Notes: generated from the sequence alone by a model not told the origin. A stretch of DNA of 64,000 bases from Tenrec ecaudatus (GCF_050624435.1 NC_134539.1:44672001-44736000), one strand, 5' to 3'. Positions 1 to 12,925 are shown, counted from the stretch's first letter. Numbers and translations are program-made.

Positions 1-890
1 CAATAAAGTTTGTCCCAGACTGAGCATCAAGTTCGATCTAGTATAATCACGATTTCAATGATCCCTATCTGTTAGTAAACTCTTGTCTGTGGCTAGTGGC
101 GATCCTCCAGCAGTTTAATCTGAATGGATAGTTTGCAGATGGGTTTGGGACCCCCCACTGTCTCCCATAGCCTTCTATAAATTGGGTGTTTGAAATTTAG
201 GTTCTGATACCTTTCTTTGTCATATTTGAATTTTGCTATTGTCCTCTTTGTGCCACACAAGCTGGTGTGCTTCTTCGATGTGGACTTGGTTGACTCCTCA
301 CTTAGATGGCTCTTGTTTGAATACAAGCCTTTAAGATCCCAGACACGATTCTGATTGATAGCCGAGCACCATGTGCGTTCTTCACCACACTTTGCTGTAG
401 CACCCTTTGCTTTATCTTCAGTGATCATTTCATCAAGATGGGCATTGAGTAGGGCCATATATCAGAACTAACTATTCTTGGATTGGGGCTAGTGTTAACA
501 GGGGATCCAGAATCCATCTGCCTGTCTCCAGGATAGGCATGACTCAGGTTTACTTTGACGATCCTATTATGACCCATTCAAAACCCCGTAAGACCAACTA
601 CCCCAACAAGAGCAACAAACCAGCTAGCAGACAACAAAAGACAAACAAAGACAAGCAAACTAAAGGCAGGAAAACAAAAACCCATAGAGGCAGAAAGGAA
701 AACATGGTCAATCATCCCTCTGGGGTATGAGACAATTGCGCTAGTGACATCATGAATTTTCCCAACGATGCTTCACTCTAGACACCCAGGAGTCCATGCA
801 AGTATGCTCCACTGTGAGCCACAACCCACGCATGGCTGCTCCACACAGTGTGAGTTCCCAGTGGATTGGGCTCTGTCGACCCTAAGCACC
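1..890 (-). mobile_element. L1-type 3'-UTR fragment, antisense, diverged
   Basis: The stretch at about 255-460 is a diverged reverse-strand copy of the motif seen in many elements of this window (CTGGTGTGCTTCTTC, AAGCCTTTAAGA, GATAGCC.GGCACCAT, CTTCAGTGATC). The better copies end in a poly(A)-like 3' tail, so this looks like part of an L1 3' untranslated region lying antisense. The element runs off the left edge of the window. The right-hand half (480-890) is less similar and I include it by continuity. It holds no coding frame I recognise. Confidence 0.5.
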
Positions 891-894
891 CTTT

Positions 895-1440
895 TTTACA
901 ATAGTTAGTTTTATTGGGACATAATCCAAATATCATACAATTCAATAGTTCAATCATATCAAGAAGAGTTGTACAATCTTTACCACTAGCAACTTTAGAA
1001 CATTTTCTTCTTTTTTGCTTTCCTTGTTATTAGCTCTCCATTTCCCCCGAACCTCCCCTGCTACACCTGTAAGGAACCACTCATCCAGGTACTGTCTATA
1101 GATTCACCCATCCTGGATTTCACATACTGAAAAATGTACAGGAATAAACAAACAAAAAGTCCCAAAGCTAACACAATAAAATAGATTAAAACTCCAGTTG
1201 AAAGAAAGCAGAAAATATTAACAATTTTCAATAGGGTCAAAAGGGAGATGAAATTATAAGGTGGCAGAGTTTAGTCTAACGACATCTGCTGTGATCCACT
1301 TTCCATAGCACTTTGTATGATGACAAGTTATTCACATGCATGGTCAACATTCAGCGGAAACTCACAGGAGGCTTAATTCACACGCAGTTCCCTTCACTGT
1401 TTTTGTCCAACCTTTTTTATAACGCGTCAACTATCCCTGG
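895..1440 (-). mobile_element. Second L1-like 3' tail, antisense
   Basis: A T-run is followed by TAGTTTTATTGGGACATAAT and later TATTAGCTCTCCATTTCCCCC. The same order of motifs recurs at about 12640-12790 and 18590-18760, so the three belong to one family. The T-run at the left end fits the poly(A) tail of an antisense retrotransposon. The right boundary is uncertain. Confidence 0.4.
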
Positions 1441-1465
1441 GTTTACAGTCTTTCTTTCTTTTTTT

Positions 1466-2300
1466 TGAAAAATCATTTTATTGGGGGCTTATACAATTCT
1501 TATCATAATCCATGCATCCACCCATTGTGTCAAACACATTTGTACATTTGTTGCCATCGTCATTTTCAAAACATTTTCTTTCTATTTGAGCCTTCAGTAT
1601 CAGCTCCTCACTTTTTCCCTCCCTTCCCCACCCTCCCTCTCTCATGAACCCTTGATCATTTATAAATTATTTTTTCATGTCTTACACTGACCGATGTCTC
1701 CCTTCACCCATTTTCCTGTTGTCCGTCTCCCAGGGAGCGGGTTGTATGTAGATCATTGTGATCCGTTCCCTCTTTCTCCCAAAACTGGTAGAACTTTTAA
1801 ATGGGTTGAATCAGATGTTACACTTTGACCTGGCAATGTCCACTATAATTATCCCTACAATATAACAAGGCTACTCACCTCCCTTGACCAAGGCCAGAGG
1901 GTGCTCACCCGCTGGAGGCTTCATCGATGTATGAATCTTGCACAGGAATTTGGGGTTTACTGTCATCCAGCACCTCTGCAAACCAGGTACACACAGTTTG
2001 AGCTCTGATACCATCCCGTCGTTGAGATCTGAACTATAGTATTTACAATCCTTGGATCACCTAGGCTTGTGTGTTTCTTCCATGTAGACTTATTTGATGC
2101 CTCATTTAGGTGACTGCTTATTGGAAGACGTTTAAGGCCTTTAAGACCCCAGATACTATTCTTTCTGATAGCCAGGCACCATCCAGTTTCTTCACTACAT
2201 TTTGCTGTAGCATTCCTATCTTCAGTGATCTCTTCCTGAGGGTGCGTTTCAAGCCGGACCATGACGTAAGAACTGATTGTTTGTAGGATGGGCTAAAATT
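1466..2300 (-). mobile_element. L1-type 3'-UTR copy, antisense
   Basis: It opens with AAAAATCATTTTATTGGGGG, the reverse complement of the 3' end shared by the better copies (…CCCCAATAAAATGATTTTT). It carries the CCTCATGAACCCTTGAT-type and GTTGTCCGTC.CCCAGGGAG-type blocks to about 1790. A block equivalent to 255-460 resumes at about 1960-2260. The middle (1790-1960) is diverged or replaced. Confidence 0.6.
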
Positions 2301-3715
2301 AAGTGTGAGCTCCCAATCCATCATATTCCCTAGGGTTTATATATGTTTACATCTATTGTCAATATATGTTTTATCTTAGAGCTATCATTGTCATTTTATG
2401 TTAGACATTATCAATCATCTGCCTGGAGCATGCCCCGGTTTTTGAACGTTCACTTTAAGGCACTTTGCTCTACATCTGCAGTAGCATCTGTTTCCATAAG
2501 TGACAGAAATCAAAAGAGGATTTTGGCTTTTGCAACACAAAAAAAGTGAAAAAGCAAAACCAGCCATCAGGGTGTGTTTTGCAGTGAGCTATCAAAGAGC
2601 AAGCATGTTCCCCAACGCGTGAGAGGGTCAGCTCCAAGCTTGCGCCCTGGGCACTGCACTTTGCATCAAGCTTTGAACTTTGTGTGTGACCACTGCACGT
2701 CAGGGTTGCTTTAGGTCGTACGTATTCTCTGGTATGACTTGGTAGGGTGATATTTGGTGTCTGAGAACACTCAAAAATTGCAATTGCTTCTTTACTTTGT
2801 CCCATTCTGGTATGCAAGAGGTTTTTATAAGAACACTCTACTTTCAAATACCAGGAAACCTTTATTCTGATTCTACTACCATCTTCAGGGCATTTTGTCA
2901 ATTCTTAGATGAGATAACCAGCTCTAAAAATCAGATACACACAGAGATGACAGGAGGAGGATTAGAGAGATGAGATCCCTGGTCCAGCTCCCACTCACAC
3001 AGAGAGTCACACGAGTCACCTGCTTCCTGGAGCACTCCCCAATCTCAACACAGAGCAGAGTGCTCTTGTCCATTTCGCCTGCTAACTTCCTGGAAAGATT
3101 CTGATAGGTATCCACAGAGGGCCGGACATGCGCACCCAATAAATACTGGAGTGTAAATTATAATAGTAAATGAAAAATAAAAATGATGTTTAAAGGCCAG
3201 CTATGGTTGTACTTCAAAAGACAAAGCAAATATACTTGGAATAAGGCATTTATGAAAATCAACGTTAACTGGAAATGAGAAGACCTATTGGAATGAGAAA
3301 CAGAATGTTGAGCTGGGCAAAAAGGCACCGCTTAAACATATTGAACTTTAGCAAAATGTCTATTTCACAATGTATTGCTAGCACTTGTTCTTCTCTGTCT
3401 TGCGAAAGTGAAGAGAAAATCAGTTCAAATGAGAAAAAAAGGAATGTTGAATTGCAGAAATGATACTTGTTTACACATTAAAAATGTGAATGCCAAGCCT
3501 TTGCCCGGTGGTTGGCTGGCTGCGTCATGAATCCAAATTTCCAAATGACTGTTAGATAGCTAAACCAAGCGAAATTGTTTTTAAAGGTATTCAGGCAGAA
3601 TGGGGAAAGAGCCGAAATTCTGAAAGTTTAGAACCACCAATCTGGTTAAACGGCTTTCTAAAAGGTTGTAACAAAGTATAGACCAACAATAAACATGAAA
3701 ATATCAGCTTCATAT
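2301..3715. other. Unrecognised non-coding stretch
   Basis: I recognise no gene, RNA or repeat here. The minus strand holds an open frame of 143 codons (2470-2901), the longest outside the CpG island. Its translation matches no family I know, its composition looks random, and no promoter or splice context supports it. Confidence 0.3.
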
Positions 3716-3718
3716 AAA

Positions 3719-3850
3719 CCCAAATCAAACTCACTGTCATCAAGTCAATGCCAACTCATTACTCCCCTAAGGGGCAGGCCACCTGCCCCAGTGAGTTTCT
3801 GAGACTGTAACTCTGTATGGGAGGAGCAGGCCTGTCTTTCTCCAGAGCAG
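3719..3850 (-). mobile_element. AfroSINE, antisense
   Basis: AACTCACTGTCATCAAGTCAAT, then a block like 'TTTCTGAGACTGTAACTCT' and a CTTTCTCC.GAGCAG block, follow the antisense AfroSINE order. AfroSINEs are tRNA-derived SINEs confined to Afrotheria. This copy is diverged and lacks the tRNA-like end. Confidence 0.6.
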
Positions 3851-4199
3851 CTTCCTATACTCCATATTATTAACATTAAATAAGGGCAGCTAACTTGTTC
3901 TTTCTTTACTGAACTGGGCTTTTTCTCTGTTCTCTGAGCTCTTGCAGGAGCCCAAAGCCCATCAGTGAGCAAAATAGATAGAGGTCTCATCTTTGTGAGC
4001 TCACATTCTAGTGGGGAGACACTAAACAGTGAGTGCAATAAACCAGTACATAATGCAGCGTGTTAGAAGTAAGCTCGATAGGAAAGAAAAGCAAGGTCAG
4101 GGCCACTGGAAAATGCTAGGCTGGGAGGGAACCAGTAGAGAAGTCTGTGGGGCCAGCCCCAAACCCAACTATGTGGACACCCCCCACCTCAGAAGAATT

Positions 4200-7100
4200 A
4201 ACTTCAGAGGACAGCCCTGGGGCTACAGCGTGGGGAGAGAGGCGCATCGCATCGGATTAGAGCACAGGGAAGAAACGAAAAGGGATGGAGAGGGAGGGGA
4301 GGACATCCTGACGACCAAGCCCGGAGGATGATATTCCTCCTCTGAGCAGACAACGCACAGAGAGGACCATAAGACCACCCCCACCACAAGACACGACGCC
4401 CCTCATTAAACCATAGCTGTGCAGGGGACAGTGCTGGAGACACAGTGCGGAAATTGTGCATAATCTGACCCATCACAGTGGGGCGAAACACTAAGGGCAT
4501 GCAACAGAGCAGCAAGGGGAGCAAAGTGATGAAATCCCAGGGAATAGCAAAACCAGACTTTAGAGACAGAGTACGGCACCCAATCAGCCTCGCTTGGAAA
4601 ACACTCCTAAAGGCCAACAAAAAGACCTTGAATTATTTATAGACTTTTCCATTTTTGTCAGTGGCTTTCTTTTTGTTGTTGCTTGTTTGTTTGGGTTTTT
4701 TTGTTGTTGGCTTATTGTTTTGTTGGTTTTAACTGCCTTTGTTGTTTTATTTGGCTTTGCCTGGTTTTTGCACTTATTAATGTATCTGCATGTCTATCTA
4801 AATAAGACAGGTGAGATAAATAATTTGGAGACGAAAAGAACGGGACCATTGGTTCCGGGGGGATATGGGAGAAGGGGAGATGGGGAGATGGGGGAAAGGA
4901 AATGGGGAGCCAGGGGCGGTGAGAGGGAGGAATAACCCAGGGACAAGGGAACAACAAGTGAACTAAAATCAGTGGAAGGAAGGTTGTAGGATAACTAGTG
5001 GGGTTCAAGGGCTATGTAGCAGTGAGGAATTACTGAATGCAAATTAAGGCTGAACATGATGGTGGGACAAGACAAGAAGGAAGCAAAAAGGAAATAGAGG
5101 AAAGAAAGAGGAGGCAAAGAACATTTATGGACATATACATATGTAAATATATATATATATAAAATGAGAGGGGAATAGAGCTATACACTCATATCTATAT
5201 GTTAAGAATCAAGGTTGCAGATGGACATTGGGCATTGACTCAAGTACTCCCTTAACACAAGAACACTTTGTTCTAACAATTCAGCATTCCATGATGCTCA
5301 CTTTCCCAACAAAATCGCTCAAGACAAAATGGGTGCATAAGCAAATGTGGTGAAGAAAGCTGATGGTGCCCGGCTATCAAAAGATACAGCATCTGGAATC
5401 TTAAAGGCTTGAAGATAAACAAGTGGCCATCTAGCTCAGAAGCAACAAAGCCCACATGGAAGAAGCATACCAGCCTGTGTGATCATGAGGTGTCAGGCAT
5501 CTAAAACTCAGAACAAAATCATACCCAATGTGAATGGAGGGAGGGGGCATGGATTGGAGACCCAATGCCCATCTGTAGACAGTTGGACATCCCCTTACAG
5601 AGGGGCCACAGAGAAGAGATGAGCCAGTCAGGGTGCAGTATAACACTAATGAAACACACAACTTCCCTCTAGCTCTTTGGTGCTTCCTTCCCCCCCACTA
5701 TCATGACCTCAATTCTACTTTACAAATCGGATTAGACCAGAACATGCACACTGCTACAGATAAGAACCCACAACACAGGGAATCTAGGATAGGTAAACCC
5801 CTTAGGGCCAATAATGAGAATAGAGATACCAGGAGGATTAGGGGAGGGTGCAGGGAACAAGGGGGAAACCATCACAAGAATCAACTTATATCCACCTCCC
5901 AGTGGGACAAACAATGGAAAAGTGGGTGAGGGGTGACCGAGAACGATATAAGATATGAAAATAATAATCTATAACTTATCAAGGGTTCATGAGGGAGGGC
6001 GGATGGGGAGGGAGGGGGAAGAAATGGGTAGCTGATATCAGGGGTTCGAGTGGGAAGAGAATGCTTTGAATATGATGATGGCGGCATATGTTCAAATGTG
6101 CTTGACACACTGGAGGAATGTATGGATTGTGATAAAAGATGTAAGAGATAGGGAATGACCCAGGGTAACGAAGAGATATAGCTGAAACCCAGGTGGGGAT
6201 GGAGCATGATAGTGGGACAGGAGGAAAGTCAAGGGAAATAGAGGAAAGAGCTAGGAGGCAAAGGGCATTTATAGAGGTCTAGACAAAGACATGTACATAT
6301 GCAACTATATATATGAGGATGAGAAAATAGATCTATGTGCCTATATTTATAGGATTAGTATTAAGGTGGCGGAAGGACCTTGGGCCTCTACTCAAGCACT
6401 CCTTCAATGCATGAATACTTTCCTCTATTAAATTGGCATTCTACGATGCTCACCCTCCCGACACAATCGCTGAAGACAAAGCGGGTGAACAAGCAAATGT
6501 AGTGAAGAAAGCTGATGGTGCCCGGCTATCAAAAGAGATAGCGTCTGGGGTCTTAAAGGCTTGAAGATAAACAAGCGGCCATCTAGTTCAGAAGCAACAA
6601 AGCCCACATGGAAGAACACATCAGCCTGTGTGATCACGTGGTTCCGAAGGGATGTTATCAGGCATCAAAAAACCAAAAAATTATGTCATTGGGTGCACAC
6701 TCCATGATACTATCGCTGAGGACAAACGGATGCATAAGCAAATGTGGCGAAGTAAGCTGATGGTGCCCCGCTATCGAAAGAGCGTCTGAGGTCTTAAAGG
6801 CTTGAAGTTAAACAAGCGGCCATCTAGCTCAGAAGCAACAAAGCCCACATGGAAGAAGCACAACAGCCTGAGCAACCACGAGGTGTCAAAGGGATCAGGT
6901 ATAAGGCATCATCAGAAAAAAAAAATCTTAGTGAATGAGGGGGAAGTGCAGAGTGGAGACCCAAAGCCCATTTGTTGGCCACTGGAGATTCCCCTTGCAG
7001 AGGGTTCTAGGGGAGGAGATGAGTCAGACAGGGTGCGATGTAGCACTGATGAAGAATACAGCTTTCCTTTAGTTCCTAAATGCTTCCTCCCCCCCCCCCC

Positions 7101-7556
7101 CCACCAACTATCATGATCCGAATTCTACCTTGCAAGGCTGGATAGAGCAGAGGTTGTACACTGGTGCAGATAGGAGCTGGAGGCACAGGGAATCCAGGGC
7201 AGATGATACTTCCAGGACCAGGGGTGTGAGTGGCGATACTGGGAGGGTAGAGGGTGAGTGAGTTGGAAAGGGAACCGATTATAAGGATCTACATGTGACC
7301 TCCTCCCTGGGGGACGGGCAACAGAAAAGGGGGTGAAGGGAGACGTGGGACAGGGCAAGATATGACAAAATAATAATTTATAAATTATCAAGGGCTCATG
7401 AAGGAGGGGGAAGAAAAGAGGACCTGATGCAAAGGGCTTAAGTGGAGAGCAAATGCTTTGAAATTGATGAGGGCAAAGAATGTATAGATGTGCTTTACAC
7501 AATTGATGTATGTATGGATTGTGATAAGAGTTGTATGAGTCCCTAATAAAATGTTT
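4200..7556 (+). mobile_element. Long L1-type 3' UTR, sense, with internal duplications
   Basis: This is the longest sense representative of the family that is antisense elsewhere. It ends at GTATGGATTGTGATAAGAG, then CCCTAATAAAATG and a T/A tail near 7556. Purine-rich G/A tracts (4850-4930, 5990-6030, 7400-7420) and the block GAAAGCTGATGGTGCCCGGC recur. That block occurs three times (about 5357, 6508 and 6757), showing internal duplication or rearrangement of roughly kilobase and 250-bp segments. The 4200-4600 portion is assigned by continuity only. There is no intact ORF2. C-runs near 7089 and a TATATA tract near 5150 fall inside. Confidence 0.65.
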
Positions 7557-7669
7557 TTTTTAAAAGAGTCTTCAATAAAAGTATTTAAAAAAGAAGAAAA
7601 TGCTTCACTGGGAAGTGTTGGGCATTTTGTCTATTATGAAAGTCAAAGGATCAGGGTAATTTTCATTGA

Positions 7670-8000
7670 GAAAGTAAGATCTGAGCAAAGACTTGAAGGA
7701 GGTGAAGGAGATAGCAGATCTCTACAGAAGATGTTGCAGAGAAGAATAACAGGGCCAGGGTGGAGCAAAAGTAGAACCTGCTAGTTTAAGAAGCAGTCAC
7801 GAGGCCAGCATAGCTGGAATAGAAGGGGCGTGGGGAGGCATGTAACTTGATGAGGTCAGAAAGGTTAGGGGGATGAGGCGAGGACAGCATGGAGAGTCGT
7901 CTAGGCCATTGTAAGGATTTGGGATTTAACTGAGTTAAGTGGAAAGCCAGTACCAGGTTTTGAGCAGGAGTGACTTGAGTGATTTGATTTACTATTGAGC
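7670..8000 (+). mobile_element. Old mammalian-wide repeat fragment
   Basis: Phrases such as GGCCAGCATAGCTGGAATAG, GATGAGGTCAGAAAGGTTAG, GGCCATTGTAAGGATTTGG and GTTTTGAGCAGGAGTGACTT follow the order of a widespread ancient mammalian interspersed repeat. I recognise the sequence but cannot safely name the class. A sister fragment lies at about 9930-10830. Confidence 0.4.
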
Positions 8001-9400
8001 TGGGACTAGCCAAGGATGGAAGAATAAAAACAATTATATTGATGGTGGAACCAATATGATTTATTGACAAACAAGATGCGCAGTTTGAGAAAACCAAAAT
8101 TGTTGTTGTGAAGTAACGGGGAAATTTTCCCAGTGTGAGTTAGATTTTATAAACAGGCACTCTCTATGGAAAAGGGACACCCACAGAGCCAATGCTGCTG
8201 CGGGTGTTGCAGTTGCTTCGCACCTGCTGCTTTTTGCCATCTTTCACCATCTGTGTTGTCACAACTCTCTCTCTCTCTCCCCCTCTCTTCTTTCTCTCTC
8301 CTGGATCGAGAAGGTTCAATGCAGGATCTTGGGTCCAAAGGGTATGTGCCCCTCTTGGCCCTTCTTTCTTCGTGGTTGTGAGATCTTCCTTTTCCACCTC
8401 TGGCTGGTAAAACGGACGGATTCCCTCCAGAGCAATTTCTGGCATGGGGGTCTCTCAAGGACTATTTGTTGAATAAATGAATGGCTTGAAGAGTGGCCTT
8501 TTCACGCTGGTATTTCTTTAAGTCAGCAGCTGGTCCCTCTCTCTTTGCTCATATTTTTCCCTGAAATCACTTGACTGATTTCCAAAAACGCAGGCACAAT
8601 TCCCTGGCTTGTTACCAAGTATTTGAAATCCATGACTCCCTTCCATCTCAAATAACTCTGGTAGTGAGGACAGGGCCTTGCCTGCAGAGCCTTGCTTACC
8701 AGCTCTCTCACCTCCATGGCTTTGGGGTAGCAGTCAGAGGATTCTACATATAAATTGAAGGACTCAAGGCTGTGGGGTTAGTCAACTATCCCAAGAGGAG
8801 ACATAAAGTCTGTCTAGCCTGTATCACTGGGCCAAGACTGGGTATGGCTGAAATTCAGTTTTCTAGAAAATTAAAACAACAACAACATTTTTCTTAAGAT
8901 GGTATTTTAGAAATTGCTATTGGGTGAAGTTTTTAATTCACCAACATTTAAATTTTACTGTTACCACAACTATGTGGGGCCATATAGTCTTGCAAGCATC
9001 TAGAAGATTTCAAAAGACACTCAAACAACCACTGCTTCTGAGGGGAGGAAGGGCAAGGGAAACTTTTCTTTTCTTTTTTTTGAAGCTTTTATTTTCAATC
9101 AACCCCTTTCTATATTGTTGAATTTTTCTTCCTCCATGAACAAAAGATTCAAAATATTAAAAACATAGTAATACACGGAGAAGCACTTTCTCCCTCATCC
9201 CTGCACCCCCCAGACAGGCAACATTAGTTATTGTCAGAAAGGACTCAGTATTAAAATAATATTGCATAGCGTAGTCCAGCTTTTTGAATATTTTCTTACA
9301 ACTGTTATAAATTATTAAGTGATGTCACTAGCTTTTCAAACCACAAAATATTAAGCAACATGTTGTGCTAAACTCTGAAGATACTACAATGAAGAAGACC
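8001..9400. other. No gene; pyrimidine tract and scraps of old repeats
   Basis: At about 8262-8302 there is a CT-rich run (CTCTCTCTCTCTCCCCCTCTC). At about 8460-8490 TGTTGAATAAATGAATGG resembles the end of a MIR/L2-type element. At about 9350-9412 an L2-like phrase (TGTGCTAAACTCTGAAGATACTACAATG) appears. Nothing else is recognised, and the short open frames on both strands look like chance. Confidence 0.35.
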
Positions 9401-9404
9401 GACA

Positions 9405-9775
9405 CAATACCTGTTCTCTTTTGTTTCATTTATGTGGTGGATTACCTCGATTGCGTTCATAACTTTGAACCATCCTTGTGTACTACGACTCCTTTTGGTC
9501 ATGATGCATTGATTTTTGACATTTTGTTAGATTCTATTGGCTAGAATTTTTGGGGAAAAATGTTGCATCTACATTTATAAGGGATCTAGGTCTATGATTT
9601 TCTATGCTGGGGATGTCTTTCGGTGGTTTTAATGTTAGTTTCACTTCATGAACTCACAAGTTTGCCGTCCTTTTCAATATTCCAAAATATTTTAGTAGAA
9701 TTGATGCCAGCTCTCCTTTAAATGTTTAACCGAATGTCCCAGGGAAACCATCTGGCCCTGGGCTTTTTAAAATGA
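9405..9775 (-). mobile_element. L1 ORF2 remnant, antisense
   Basis: The order TTGAACCATCCTTG, AGATTCTATTGGCTAGAATTTT, AGGGATCTAGGTCTATGATTTT and ACCATCTGGCCCTGGGCTTTTT matches the antisense of an L1 reverse-transcriptase segment. In intact L1s the same order codes the palm region. Frames are broken. Confidence 0.5.
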
Positions 9776-9929
9776 CCTCCTGGAGTTTTGCGGGGGACTA
9801 AATGAGAGCCCAGTAAAATGGCTAGAACCAGGTCTTGAGTTAGACCAGGGCTTACATATACTAATCATACATTAATTTAGTTTGGGAGAAGTACTCTCTG
9901 AGGGAGGAAAATTAGACTTGGATGCTGAC

Positions 9930-10830
9930 TGAGGAAAAAGAGTTAGTCATCGGGAGATCTAGCAAGACAGTATTCAAAATGAAGAAGCCTCAAGTGTGAA
10001 AGGCCTTCTGGCTTGATTAGCTGAGCCTATTGGAGGCTTGAGAGAAGGGCGGGGCCAAGGACATCAGTGAAGAGGAGAGAGAATGGAAGGGACCAGACCA
10101 GCAAATGTGGTAAGTGTCAAATGACATGCACTCTCCCAGGCTAGGTTAAGCATTTCAGAATTTTATTCTGAACTGTAATTGGATATTATGCATAGATGGG
10201 ACATGAGCAGAATTATGGTTGCACAGGATCACCCTGGCTGCTGGGGAAACTATTGGGGGCAAAGAGTAGAAGTTGAGAGACCAGTTGGGAGGTAGGAAGG
10301 AAAATAATTCAGCCTGTGATTGTGGAAGTAGAGATGATGGTCAGTGACTGAATTGGGGATATAGCTTGGCGAACAAAGTTTTGGAAAAACTTGATAATGG
10401 ATTGGATGTGGTGATCGTAGAGGAGGGAGGAAAGAGAGAGATATATCAAGGATGACAACAAGTCGAGTTCTGGCCTGAGTACTTACTTGGTGGGTGGTAG
10501 GGGCCTGCCATGAACTAAGACAGGGAAAACTGCAGGGTGGGTCGGGTGGGTAGCAGGGGATTATAGAGGGAATTGTTTGGCCATGCTGTTTCTGAATTTG
10601 CTCTATTTTACGTGTAGATAGTGCGTAGGCAATTGGCTAACTTATTTGTAACTAGGGGTGAGGTCCAGGCTGCAGGTATTTCAAAACAAGAGGCAGATGA
10701 GATCACCTGCTGACTAAGAATAAATGTACCTGAGGACAGAGGGCAGAGGGCTAGGTACTTATTTGCAATGCAGTGTAGTACGTGCTGAGAGCAGGAGATA
10801 AGGGAGAAACACTGTGAGTGATGAGAGCGG
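9930..10830 (+). mobile_element. Old mammalian-wide repeat fragment
   Basis: GATCACCCTGGCTGCTG, GAGAGACCAGTTGGGAGG, GATGGATTGGATGTGG-like and TCAAGGATGACAACAAG-like phrases are in the order of the same ancient repeat as 7670-8000, on the same strand. It is heavily diverged and has no coding content. Confidence 0.4.
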
Positions 10831-10980
10831 TTGGACCGGGAGCTTCATGGAGGAATGACATACAAGCGTGTCAAATCCAGGAAAAACAAAGCAGTGACAT
10901 TGCTATCAGTGAAGATGCTGACCTGGAGAGATTCTTAGCATACTGCATTCCTTCTTATACCTGAACCACTCACTGTAAGT

Positions 10981-11990
10981 TGCTGTTGTAGCTGCTGAGT
11001 GCCACTGAGTCAGCTCTGACTCATAGCGACCTATGTACAAAAGGGCGAAAACGCTGCCTGGTCCTGAGTCATCCTCACAATTGTTCTAATGTTTGAGGCC
11101 TTTTATTAAAAAAAGTAAAATTATGCATCTTATTCATTCATCCCATCATCTGAGAATTGCTCTATTGTACAAATACAAGATTGTACAAAAATCACGTTAC
11201 AAAATAAGAAAAAGTACAATCTGCATGACTTAATAAATAGGGCTAAAGTAGAGGTTGGTAACCTTTTTTGAACCCAACAAACCGTACAAGTGCTATTTAC
11301 AGGCATTTTTACATAACGGAGGGCAATCTGATTTTGCTTTTTGGAGAATATGAAGGGAGTATCCTCCTGTTGTACAAGCACTGCCAAACGTTGGAGGCAT
11401 TTATTGACACTTTTTAAAAAAAGATCTTGGTTGAATCCAAGTAACTATATAAAACAGGAGACGTATGTAGTCACAAGGCTTCAGTCCATGTTAAAATCCT
11501 TTTGTAATAAAATGATGGATATAAATTAAAACAAACAAAAACAATTGAGAGCCCCAGGCCATCTGTTACAAACAGGGAGCAAAGCCAAACCCAGCCCACT
11601 GACTTCAGTGGGTTCTGTGAGCCCATTGTTGTAGCTACTACAGTGTGTCAATCCAATCCACTTTGTTGGGGGCCTTCCTCTTTTCCACTACCCCTCTACT
11701 TTACCAACAATGATGTCCTTCTCTAGGGACTGGTCTCCTGAAAACAAGTCCAAAGGATGCGAGATGAAATTTTGCCATCCTTGCCTCTAAGGAGCATTCT
11801 GGCCATGCTTCTTAGAAAACAAATTTGTTTGTTCTTTTGGCAATCCATGGTACTTTCAAAATTCACTGCCAGCATAATTTCAATGCACGGATTCTTCTAT
11901 GGTCTTCCTTAGTCAATGTCCAACTTTCACATGTATATAAGGCAATTGAAAATACCGCGGCTTGTAATTTAAATAGCACAAAGCCCATTG
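10981..11990 (-). mobile_element. RTE/BovB-like LINE remnant, antisense, interrupted
   Basis: The left part (10981-11100) is the RTE 3' end: GCCACTGAGTCAGCTCTGACT..ATAGCGACC, then CTGCCTGGTCCTG. After about 520 bp of other sequence it resumes at about 11620 with CACTGTGTCAATCCA-like, GACTGGTCTCC and CTCTAAGGAGCATTCTGGCC. The reverse translation near 11863-11990 reads …YTCESWTLTKEDHRRIRALKL, a typical RTE reverse-transcriptase C-terminal segment. Stops and gaps make it dead. The 11100-11620 insert is unrecognised. Confidence 0.65.
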
Positions 11991-12639
11991 CCATTGAGTG
12001 GACCTGACTCACTGTGGGGTACCAGCCCCCACAATCAAGTGGATCCAAGGGCTGCTGAGTAATTGAGGGATAAAAGTAAAGAGACAGTAGACAAGATAAG
12101 GCATGCAATTGCTCACCTCCAGATGGCCATGATCTCAGCAGCAAAGTCTGAGCAGAGAGCAAATATATTTCCAATCATGGCTTACATACACTCAGGGGAC
12201 GTGCAAGACCCCTCCTAAATACATCGTAACAGGAAGGGGTTGTATAATAGGCCTATGTGCAATAGGAGGGGGATGAGCTAGGGGTGCACACACAGCAAGA
12301 AGGGGCAGCACTGGGGGGAATGCATGTGACAAGACGGACGGACTCTAGATTCAGGATGGCAGCCTAACCTTGGTCTTCCCTGAGTTGGCTTGACCTTAGT
12401 CTTTGGGCTTTCCTTCCAGGGAACAATCCATTATCCTTATCAGAAGAGAGTGGATACTACTTAAGGTGGGACAGACTACAGGGGAAACCTTTAAGCAGTT
12501 GACCTCCAAATGTATGGTCACTGACCATGTGCTAGCAAGCAGCATCTTAGATTTGGCATATAATATGGGGGGACAAGCTGGGGAATAACCTTTGTTTCCC
12601 ACAACTTACCAAGGCTAGTATGGGGTTTCAGCAATATTT

Positions 12640-12925
12640 TCAACAATTTTATTGGCATATAATTCACATCATACAATAGTTCAATCATATCAAAGAGTTA
12701 TACAACGGTCACCACAATCCATTTTAGAACTTTTTCTTCATCCTTGGCTCAGTGTTATTAGCTCTCCACTTGCCCCCAACATCCCTTGCCATACCCTCCA
12801 GGGCTCTGAATCTTTGTAGAGCAGATAACCTCATGTTTCTCCCATGGAGTAGCTGGTGGGTTCAAATTGCTGACCATGCAGTTAGCAGCCCAATTCAACC
12901 CATTATACCAACAGGGCGCCAAAAT
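12640..12925 (-). mobile_element. L1-like tail plus AfroSINE piece, antisense
   Basis: 12640-12790 repeats the motif order of 895-1170 (TTTTATTGGCATATAATTC, ATAGTTCAATCATATCAA, TTATTAGCTCTCCACTTGCCCCC). From about 12795 an AfroSINE half follows (GAATCTTTGTAGAGCAGAT, GAGTAGCTGGTGGGTTCAAAT, GTTAGCAGCCCAA). The SINE apparently inserted into the LINE tail. Confidence 0.5.

Noticed and set aside
2470-2901. 143-codon open frame on the minus strand as a gene
   Set aside because: No family resemblance, no promoter or splice context, lies in anonymous repeat-rich DNA. Its length is possible by chance among six frames of 64 kb.
4029-4200. Separate repeat before the long L1 3' UTR
   Set aside because: GTGGGGAGACACTAAACAGTG resembles a common mammalian interspersed repeat, but the match is too short to call.
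11863-12174. 103-codon minus frame as a host gene
   Set aside because: Its C-terminal half (YTCESWTLTKEDHRRIRA) is RTE LINE reverse-transcriptase sequence.
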